Source: Deltaproteobacteria bacterium (GTDB taxonomy: Bacteria > Desulfobacterota > Desulfarculia > Adiutricales > Adiutricaceae). From it: a stretch of DNA of 12,467 bases. Below are positions 7,413-12,467 of this stretch, piece after piece; position 1 is the stretch's first letter, and every line of letters begins with the position of its first letter. A program made the translations under genes and the position numbers. The DNA lies in NCBI GenBank assembly GCA_031267005.1, contig JAIRZX010000028.1, positions 1 through 12,467 on the forward strand, read 5' to 3'. The notes under the pieces are model-generated. The model saw only the letters and a program-made list of their open reading frames with translations. It was not told the DNA's origin and made no database searches.

Positions 7413-7441
7413 ATAGTTGCAGATCCGATTCAAAATGTCAA
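7413..7441 (-). promoter_or_regulatory. Weak candidate sigma-70 promoter upstream of the TonB receptor
   Basis: On the minus strand a perfect -35 TTGACA (7441-7436) is followed after 17 bases by AACTAT (7418-7413), which matches only three of six -10 positions. It lies about 410 bases upstream of the receptor start, so it may be fortuitous. Confidence 0.2.
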
Positions 7442-7697
7442 CAGCAACCCGTGCCGCCGCCTTGGCTTGCGCCATGTTTTGGCTTTAGGACACTCTTTGC
7501 CGCTCGCGTCCTTGCCCGTTTCGTAAAACACGTAACATTGCGCGAGCCACAAAGGTTTTTCCTTTGGTCGGCGCGCGGGGCGACCTTGCCGCCTAACGGT
7601 TCATGGGCCGCGCGAACCGGAGTCGCCCGCCGCCCCTCCAGGCCCCGCCGCCCGTTCTGGCGGCGGTGCCCCGGAACGCCCGGCCTGTCCTTCCGCC

Positions 7698-7866
7698 CGA
7701 CCGGCCGTTTTAGGTTCTCCTCCGGAACCAGACCGTTTCGCCTTCCCGCCGGAACATTTAAGGGCCCAAGCCCAGCCCGGACAGGTCCCAAACAGTCATT
7801 TTCAGCTTACTGGCATCATAGTTGCCAATTTCTCCCGACTCATGTCTTTCAACATCGCCTCCCGCC
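7698..7866. repeat. ~170-bp tandem direct repeat, copy 1
   Basis: Aligns with 7867-8036 at an offset of 169-170. The right half, about 7789-7866, is best conserved (roughly 88% by eye) and contains the shared blocks TTACTGGCATCA, AGTTGCCAATTTCTCCC and CATGTCTTTCAAC. The left half is more diverged but shares CCGGCCGTTT at the start and CATTTAAGG in the middle. Confidence 0.85.
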
Positions 7867-8036
7867 AGACCGGCCGTTTGAGATTCTGCCCCCGAAACCT
7901 GCAAGTTTCGCCATCCAATGGGATCATTTAAGGGGCCAAGCCAAGACATGGCAGGGGCAAAACAGTCAAATTCAGTTTACTGGCATCACAGTTGCCAATT
8001 TCTCCCTAATCATGTCTTTCAACTTCACCTCCCGCC
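7867..8036. repeat. ~170-bp tandem direct repeat, copy 2
   Basis: Second copy, directly abutting copy 1. Similarity to copy 1 stops sharply after CCTCCCGCC near 8036. In the minus direction both copies read KD-M-x-REKLAT-x-MPV followed by TGA, and a second frame ends at a shared TAA, but neither reading is recognisable, so coding is unproven. Confidence 0.85.
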
Positions 8037-8185
8037 CCGGTCCCGCCCTCTCCCCGCTCCGCCATCCCTCCACCCAGGCTACAATACGTTTAGCACTGCC
8101 CTCCGTCCGGGGCCTCCCTCCCCCAAACCTCGCCCCAGTCCCCGCCTTCCCACCCAGGGGCCCTTTCTCTTCTCCGCTCCTATCC

Positions 8186-8260
8186 CCGTCACGGCCAGCC
8201 CCCAGCATCACCGTCACGGCCAGCCCCCAGCATCCACGTCACGGCCAGGCCCCAGCATCC
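8186..8260. repeat. 25-bp tandem repeat, three copies, downstream of the PLP lyase gene
   Basis: Three contiguous units at 8186-8210, 8211-8235 and 8236-8260, each built on GTCACGGCCAG(C/G)CCCCAGCATC. The units differ by only one or two bases. The array lies just beyond the terminator of the lyase gene, in untranslated DNA; the 25-base period rules out an in-frame repeat protein. Confidence 0.92.
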
Positions 8261-8273
8261 TAACCCCCGAACG

Positions 8274-8324
8274 AAAAAGGCCGCGCCCTCCCCCCCGCCA
8301 GGATCGCGGGGGGGCGGCGCGGCC
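8274..8324 (-). terminator. Strong intrinsic terminator of the PLP lyase gene
   Basis: Minus strand: GGCCGCGCC then GCCCCCCCGC, a 7-base loop, GCGGGGGGG, a one-base bulge, GGCGCGGCC, then TTTTT (8278-8274). The outer 9-bp stem and inner 9-bp G/C stem pair perfectly apart from the small internal bulge. It begins about 22 bases after the lyase stop codon. Confidence 0.88.
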
Positions 8325-8346
8325 GCGGAAGAAGACACGGGGAGGG

Positions 8347-9810
8347 CTAAAGGCCGGATGGCATGTCCTTCAGGAAAGCGGCCACGAGCTTCTCCTGCCA
8401 GTCGCCGATTGGCTTCAGGCGCCCCAGGAAGAACCTGAGCGTCTCGGGCTCGTCCTCGAACTCCAGCCCGCCCACGAGGTCGCGGTGCTCGTAGAGCCAG
8501 CCCAGGCGGTCCGCCACGAACTTCATCTGGGAGAGGGTGAAGACGCGCTTGGGCACGGCCAGGCGCACGAGCTCGACGGAGGAGAGGTGCTCGGAGCCGT
8601 CGGCGTTGCGTTGCTCGGAGAGCGTGCCGCGCTCCATGCCGCGGATGCCGCCGACGAGGAACACGGCGGAGCACAGCGCCCCCGCCGGGTACTGCTCCTG
8701 GGGCACCTGGGGGATGAACTTCAAGGCGTCCACGTGGCATCCCAGGCCTCCGAAGGGGGTCACGACGGGCACGCCCTTGGCCTGGAGTTCCTCGCCCAAG
8801 GCCTCCACGAAGATGGGGGTCTGGCTTATGGTGTCTATGTCCAGGGTCTCCTGGATGCCGACGTTCATGGCCTCCATCTCGCGCACCGACATGCCGCCGT
8901 AGGTGAGGAAGCCCTCGAAGAGGGGCACAAGGTCCCGGAGCTTCCGGTAGTCCTTCTCGTGGGCGAGGGAGATTCCCCCGCCCCTGGCGCAGCCTAGCTT
9001 GCGCCCGGAGAAGTAGACGACGTCCGCGAGCGAGCCGATGTCGAGGACTATGTCCTCCAGGGGACGGAGCCGACACGATTCCTCGCGGGTCTTTATGAAG
9101 AAGAGGTTGTCCGCCAGGAGGCTCGCGTCGATCACGACCCGCAAGCCCTTGGAGCGGCAGTAGGCGGAGACCTCGCGCATGTTCGCGAGCGAGACGGGCT
9201 GGCCCCCTATAAGGTTGGTGCCGAGCTCGATGCGCACGAAGGCTATCTTGCCCGTCCCGACCTCGTCCACGAAGGACGTGAGCTTCCCCATGTCGTAGTC
9301 GCCCTTGAAGGGGTTGGTGCTCTGGGTGAGCGAAGCCTCGTCGGAGACGCACTCCCGGACCAAGCCGCCGACGCGGGTGATATGGGCCTTGGTGGTCGTG
9401 AAGTGGTAGTTGGTTACCATGTACTGGCCGGGGGAGACGTAGGCGGTGGCCAGGATGTTTTCGCAGGCCCGTCCCTGGTGGGCGGGAAGGAAGTAGTTGA
9501 GCCCGAAGAAGGACAGGACGGTCTTCTCGAGGCGGTAGTAGGTCTCCGAGCCGGCGTAGCTGTCGTCGGCCAAGAGCATCGCCGCGTACTGGGCCTCGCT
9601 CATGGCGTTCACGCCGCGGTCGGTCAGCATGTCCAGGAAAACGTCCCTGTTCGGCAACAGGAACGTGTTGTTCCCCGTGGAGCCGAGGACGGCCAGCCTC
9701 TCCCCCGCGGGGCGGAGGTGTATCCTCTGGACCATCCTGGCTTTGTGCATCTCCAGGGGGATCTTCTCTCCGGAGAAGAACCCCACCCGGGTGTAGGTGT
9801 GTTCTGGCAT
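8347..9810 (-). CDS. PLP-dependent beta-eliminating lyase, tryptophanase/tyrosine phenol-lyase family (TPL-like)
   Basis: Family members cleave Tyr (to phenol) or Trp (to indole) to give pyruvate and ammonia, and can degrade Ser or Cys. The 487 residues align end to end with Citrobacter TPL (recalled sequence). Conserved: Tyr85 (TPL Tyr71), Gln112-Gly-Arg114 (98-100), Asn199 (185), Asp228 (214, pyridine nitrogen), Schiff-base Lys271 (257) and Arg416 (404, substrate carboxylate). Specificity residues are TPL-type: Phe137-Thr138 in HFTTT where tryptophanase has Asp, Arg394 in MERG where tryptophanase has Ile, and Phe460-Phe461 where tryptophanase has His463. Odd: TPL Arg217 is Leu231, and the conserved GGH near TPL His343 is GGL (354-356). 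Substrate is therefore uncertain, and databases may call it tryptophanase. The ATG at 9810 follows GAGGA. The gene ends in a strong terminator and lies 103 bp after the lipoprotein gene with no clear promoter between. Confidence 0.88.
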   Translation of the reverse strand: MPEHTYTRVGFFSGEKIPLEMHKARMVQRIHLRPAGERLAVLGSTGNNTFLLPNRDVFLDMLTDRGVNAMSEAQYAAMLLADDSYAGSETYYRLEKTVLSFFGLNYFLPAHQGRACENILATAYVSPGQYMVTNYHFTTTKAHITRVGGLVRECVSDEASLTQSTNPFKGDYDMGKLTSFVDEVGTGKIAFVRIELGTNLIGGQPVSLANMREVSAYCRSKGLRVVIDASLLADNLFFIKTREESCRLRPLEDIVLDIGSLADVVYFSGRKLGCARGGGISLAHEKDYRKLRDLVPLFEGFLTYGGMSVREMEAMNVGIQETLDIDTISQTPIFVEALGEELQAKGVPVVTPFGGLGCHVDALKFIPQVPQEQYPAGALCSAVFLVGGIRGMERGTLSEQRNADGSEHLSSVELVRLAVPKRVFTLSQMKFVADRLGWLYEHRDLVGGLEFEDEPETLRFFLGRLKPIGDWQEKLVAAFLKDMPSGL

Positions 9811-9841
9811 TGGTCCTCGTCTTTTTCCGTCGGATTTATGG

Positions 9842-9860
9842 GGGCGCCCAAGGGGCGCCC
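9842..9860. other. 8-bp hairpin in the 5' leader of the PLP lyase gene
   Basis: GGGCGCCC (9842-9849), AAG loop, GGGCGCCC (9853-9860). Because each arm is itself a palindrome the two also form a direct repeat. On the minus strand the sequence after it is CCATAAATCC, with no T run, so it is not a normal intrinsic terminator; it could slow or protect the transcript. Confidence 0.6.
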
Positions 9861-9891
9861 TTTGGGGCTGCCGCGCGGCGCCCGGGCCTGG

Positions 9892-9917
9892 CTAGGCCGG
9901 GAGCGCCTCCGGCCTAG
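9892..9917. other. Perfect 9-bp inverted repeat overlapping the lipoprotein stop codon
   Basis: CTAGGCCGG (9892-9900), an 8-base loop, CCGGCCTAG (9909-9917). The stop codon TAG of the lipoprotein gene (9916-9914) lies inside the first arm as transcribed. No T tract follows, so read-through into the lyase gene is plausible; it may stabilise the mRNA 3' end or pause transcription. Confidence 0.75.
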
Positions 9918-11446
9918 CGCGGGAAGACCCGCTTCACGAACTTCTCGAAATACGCGTTGTCGGTGAGCATGAGGCACCCGTCCCAGGCCTCGGAACCGCC
10001 GCCGGCCCTGGAAACCGAGTCCGCGAGCCTCCAGCCGTCGCCGGAGGAGTCGCCGTAGACCACGAGGAGCCTCCCGTTCTGGCCGCGGAGGGAGGAGGCC
10101 GCCGCCTCGGCGCCCGAGGTGCGGTCCGGGAAGGCGAAGTCGGAGAAAAGCACGACCGTCTTGGAGCCAGGCATGGCCTGGATCTCGTTTAGGCCCGCCA
10201 GTCCCGGGCCCAAGGGGGCTGGGCGCACGTCGGGCTTCATGTTGCGTACTGCGCGGAGGACCTCGGGACGGTTGAAGGGGGCCGGCCCGAAGGCGGGGTT
10301 GAGCTGGGAGTAGGCGGAGCCGTCCTCGTTCCACCAGGACTTTATGGATCTGGCGGCCTTCTGGACCAGGCCGGGCTCCTCGCGGAAACCCAAGCTCCGG
10401 ACGGAAACGAGGATCCCCGAGTCGGGGACGTAGCTCACCAGGCGCTCGAGGGAGGCCAAAAGCCTGCCGCTCTGCGAGAAGCCCGCGCAGCTGGAGGCGT
10501 CCTTGCGGGCGCGGTTCGGCGCGGAGGCCCCCCAGGCCCCTTTGAGCCCCGAGGTGTCCACCACGAAGACCAGGCCCTTCTGGGAGGCGCCCCTGGCCTG
10601 GGCGGCCTGGACCGCTTCCCCGGAGACCCGGTAGCCAGCGGCCGCGCCGCCCGAGGACTCGCTGTTCGAGGGGCCTCCTGGGCCCATGAGGTAGACCCGG
10701 TACCACATGCCGCCCCCGTCACCGGCGGCCTGGACCCCCGCGGGCCAGCCGGCGGAGGTGAGGCGCCCGGCCTCCGCCTTGGCGGCCCACTCGTCGCGGA
10801 AGCTCCCTATGTAGCGGCCAGTGACCGACCTTTTGAAACCCTCGCCGGTGGCTGAAGGGGAGGCGGGGTCCACGGGGCGGCTCAGCCTTTCCCGCGATCC
10901 CGACTGGGCGGCCTCGGAACGGGCGGCCAGGGGCCTGGTCTGGGCCTCGAAGGCGGCGGTTTCGTCGGGGCGGTCGGTGGGTATGACCTGGTAGTTCGAC
11001 ACGAGGCCCCTGGCCTTCAAGCGCGATCCCAGGACCTCGGCGTCCGAGCGGTCCCCGAAGAGCCCGGCCAGGAGCAGCCAGTAGTCCCCCACGGTCCGGT
11101 TGAAAGGGAGCTTCCTCTCTTCCAGGGTCTTCCTGAGCGCGAAGGCCGTCAATCCCTGCCTCTGGAGGGCCTTTGCCGCTGCCCGGGCGGGGGCCTCCTC
11201 GGTGTAGCTCCCGCACCAGGCCGTGAAGTAATCGGCCGTGAGGCCGTAGTCGGCGGGCGCCACGCCCCCGGAGAAACTGTTGGGGTCGACGCCCAAGGCC
11301 GCCGGGGAGGCGGCCCGGCTCCCTCCCCCGAAGGCACCGCAGCCTGACAGCGCCACCATTACGGCGAGGGCTATCGCGGGCGCTGCCGCGCCGGACGGCG
11401 TCCCGCGCGGTGAGGCGGGCTGCCGTGAAAGTTCTGGAGGGGCCAT
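9914..11446 (-). CDS. Lipoprotein with two SPOR-like regions and a degenerate von Willebrand A-like domain
   Basis: No family name recognised. The 510-residue protein has a lipoprotein signal with hydrophobic core about 20-33 and lipobox LSGC (Cys36). Two SPOR-like segments follow: about 72-156 (WCGSYTEEAPARAAAKALQR, then DYWLLLAGLFGDRSDAEVLG) and about 207-255 (GRYIGSFRDEWAAKAEAGRL, then MWYRVYLMGP). SPOR domains bind denuded glycan strands of peptidoglycan. From about 290 a vWA-like Rossmann fold appears: GLVFVVDTSGLKG (291-303), LVSVRSLGF (346-354), TVVLFSDFAF (430-439), LLVVYGDSSGDGW (460-472) and a C-terminal CLMLTD segment. The metal-binding motif DxSxS reads DTSGL, so it is incomplete. 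Start chosen at ATG 11446 because it sits before the signal peptide; a TTG further up (11587) lies inside the promoter. Likely anchored in the outer membrane facing the wall. The next gene is the PLP lyase. Confidence 0.78.
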   Translation of the reverse strand: MAPPELSRQPASPRGTPSGAAAPAIALAVMVALSGCGAFGGGSRAASPAALGVDPNSFSGGVAPADYGLTADYFTAWCGSYTEEAPARAAAKALQRQGLTAFALRKTLEERKLPFNRTVGDYWLLLAGLFGDRSDAEVLGSRLKARGLVSNYQVIPTDRPDETAAFEAQTRPLAARSEAAQSGSRERLSRPVDPASPSATGEGFKRSVTGRYIGSFRDEWAAKAEAGRLTSAGWPAGVQAAGDGGGMWYRVYLMGPGGPSNSESSGGAAAGYRVSGEAVQAAQARGASQKGLVFVVDTSGLKGAWGASAPNRARKDASSCAGFSQSGRLLASLERLVSYVPDSGILVSVRSLGFREEPGLVQKAARSIKSWWNEDGSAYSQLNPAFGPAPFNRPEVLRAVRNMKPDVRPAPLGPGLAGLNEIQAMPGSKTVVLFSDFAFPDRTSGAEAAASSLRGQNGRLLVVYGDSSGDGWRLADSVSRAGGGSEAWDGCLMLTDNAYFEKFVKRVFPR

Positions 11447-11569
11447 GTCCTCGGCGGTGGGGCCCCCCCGATCGCGCGGGCGGGCCGGGATGCTTGGTTT
11501 TCGTGAGGGGCTCGGGCTTTCGCCGGAAGCGGGGGGGAAGCCCCGGGGTACGGGACAGATTAAATTTTT

Positions 11570-11598
11570 ATTATACAATATCTTCAAGATAATGTAAT
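11570..11598 (-). promoter_or_regulatory. Sigma-70-type promoter for the lipoprotein gene
   Basis: Minus strand: -35 ATTACA (11598-11593; four of six matches to TTGACA), 17-base spacer, perfect -10 TATAAT (11575-11570), followed by an A/T-rich stretch. This is the most AT-rich patch near the gene and sits about 124 bases before the ATG. Confidence 0.65.
11574..11596. promoter_or_regulatory. 23-bp palindrome within the promoter, candidate operator
   Basis: Arms TACA-A-TATCTT and AAGATA-A-TGTA around a central C at 11585: ten of eleven arm positions pair, with the inner 13 bases (TATCTTCAAGATA) perfect. It covers the whole -10/-35 spacer, where a bound repressor would block RNA polymerase. It does not match the Fur, Rex or FNR consensus well enough for me to name the factor. 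Confidence 0.6.
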
Positions 11599-12467
11599 TA
11601 TTTTTCGGGAGCCCGACCGCCCTTCCCCGCCTCCGCTCCCCCCTTTTCCCTGACTACCCCGTCCCCGTCCCGCCGCTGCCGCCCCGGACCCTTCGACACG
11701 CGAGCCGACAAAGTGGGGAGCAATTTTCCGGACATGCATCCAGCGTATCTATTCAGCTCCCCCCGCAGCCCGGGACGGCCCCTCCTTCATGGCTGAAACA
11801 AGGGGCCCCAGCGGGCGAAGCCGACGGCGCTCCGGGCCCGCCCGCAGGGCCGGCCTTCCCGCATGCTGCGTCCATGCCTCCCGGCGCCGCCTCCGGCAGC
11901 GTCCGGGGCCCTTGTTTAATACTAGCTGCCCCGCGGCCGGGGACGGCCCTTCTTAATGCCTGGTGCCGGGTTCCCCGAGTCCGGGACTCCGAACCGCAAT
12001 TACCGGCCCATCGTAAAAAATGTATGCGCTGGGGCAAGCGGGGCGGGCGGCGCCGGATAAGGCGAAACCCCGCGCCCCAAGCTTGCGCGGGAGCGGACTT
12101 TACGGGCGCGAAGAGGCGGAAACGCGGGGATGGCCGGAGCCTGCTGCCGAAGCCGCCTCCTTAAACCCCGGCCGGACGGCCAGGCGGACGAAACGGCGCG
12201 GGCAATCAGGAAGGGCAAAGCGGCGCCCAGCCCGAGCCCCGGCCTCAAAGGCGTCCCGGCTCCAGCCGGAAGGCCCCCGGGCGGGGACATCCAGGGGGGG
12301 GCCTTCTGAGGTCCTTGCATTTTGGGCATCCCAGGGGATTCCAGGGGACGACGACGGATTACAGCGGTTTAGAGCGGCCTTCTATGGCCCTTAGCCGTCC
12401 TTTCGGACCTTCCGCGGCTCTCTCCAGGTTCTTCTTCGGCTAGCAGTTACATGGAAATGCGCGGGGA
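11599..12467. other. 869-bp region without a supportable gene
   Basis: Open frames here are short, overlap on both strands, lack ribosome sites and are Pro/Arg/Gly-rich, as expected from GC-rich noncoding DNA. Loose internal similarity exists between about 11755-11795 and 11928-11967 (both with GGGACGGCCC), and a 12-13-base near-inverted repeat links AAACAAGGGGCCC (11797) with GGGCCCTTGTTT (11915). I see no tRNA, rRNA, CRISPR or insertion-sequence end. Confidence 0.5.

Larger units (their letters stand above)
7003..8273. other. 1.27-kb intergenic region, repeats but no convincing gene
   Basis: No open frame here resembles a known protein or has both a start and a ribosome site; the longest plus-strand frames have no Shine-Dalgarno and are Pro/Arg/Ser-rich, as expected from GC-rich noncoding DNA. 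What it holds is listed separately: a 15-bp direct repeat, a weak promoter-like sequence, two ~170-bp repeats and three 25-bp repeats. No cobalamin-riboswitch-like elements were visible in the receptor leader. Confidence 0.6.

Noticed and set aside
7451..8263. Plus-strand open frame through the 170-bp repeats
   Set aside because: No ribosome site and Pro/Ser/Arg-rich; the similar peptides (WHHSCQFLP) in the two copies follow simply from the DNA repeat.
8189..9352. Minus-strand open frame overlapping the PLP lyase
   Set aside because: Arg/Gly/His/Pro-rich shadow in another frame of a well-supported gene, running through the terminator and 25-bp repeats.
9624..10706. Minus-strand open frame spanning the lyase/lipoprotein junction
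   Set aside because: Low-complexity shadow frame crossing two supported genes and their hairpins.
11447..11587. TTG start giving a 47-residue extension of the lipoprotein
   Set aside because: It falls inside the promoter/palindrome and would bury the lipoprotein signal peptide in the middle of the protein.
11574..11596. Fur box at the lipoprotein promoter
   Set aside because: The palindrome does not fit the GATAATGATAATCATTATC pattern; AT-richness alone is not enough.

Overview
This GC-rich window (short AT-rich islands near 1430-1740 and 11560-11610) carries five intact protein genes, all on the minus strand and together covering only about 62% of it. The gene set points to a Gram-negative (diderm) anaerobe: a TonB-dependent outer-membrane receptor, an SPOR-domain lipoprotein, the [FeFe]-hydrogenase maturase HydF, an aspartase and a PLP amino-acid lyase. 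A Desulfobacterota-type host is my best guess from protein style and base composition, but no marker gene proves it. The low coding density and decayed genes suggest relaxed selection, as in some host-associated lineages; that is inference.

Layout from left to right. 1-1853 is gene-poor and decayed: a possible coding remnant runs off the left edge, and a plus-strand Fic-domain pseudogene (about 688-1294) has lost its catalytic His and Arg and is frameshifted by a 25-bp tandem duplication. 1854-4554 is a tight two-gene operon, hydF then aspA; the aspA GTG start lies one base beyond the hydF stop, with its Shine-Dalgarno inside the last hydF codons. 4555-4950 is a 396-bp leader/intergenic stretch with a 16-bp minisatellite and a probable intrinsic terminator. 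4951-7002 encodes the TonB-dependent receptor. 7003-8346 has no convincing gene but holds two tandem ~170-bp repeats, three 25-bp repeats and a strong intrinsic terminator. 8347-9810 encodes a tryptophanase/tyrosine phenol-lyase family enzyme whose specificity residues are TPL-like but which lacks two conserved active-site residues. 9914-11446 encodes a lipoprotein with two SPOR-like regions and a degenerate von Willebrand A-like domain. It is probably driven by a promoter at 11570-11598 that has a perfect -10 box and a 23-bp palindrome lying almost exactly in its spacer. 11599-12467 shows no supportable gene.

How the genes may work together. HydF is the scaffold GTPase that carries and delivers the diiron subcluster of [FeFe]-hydrogenase. 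Aspartase releases ammonia and fumarate from aspartate and could supply nitrogen for the azadithiolate bridge as well as serve catabolism. The lipoprotein and the PLP lyase are adjacent with no obvious promoter between them and may form one regulated unit. No hydrogenase, hydE or hydG is in the window.

The most unusual features are the lipoprotein plus lyase pair behind a palindrome-spaced promoter, the lyase's mixed active site, and the many short tandem duplications (units of 15-26 bp) confined to noncoding or dead DNA.
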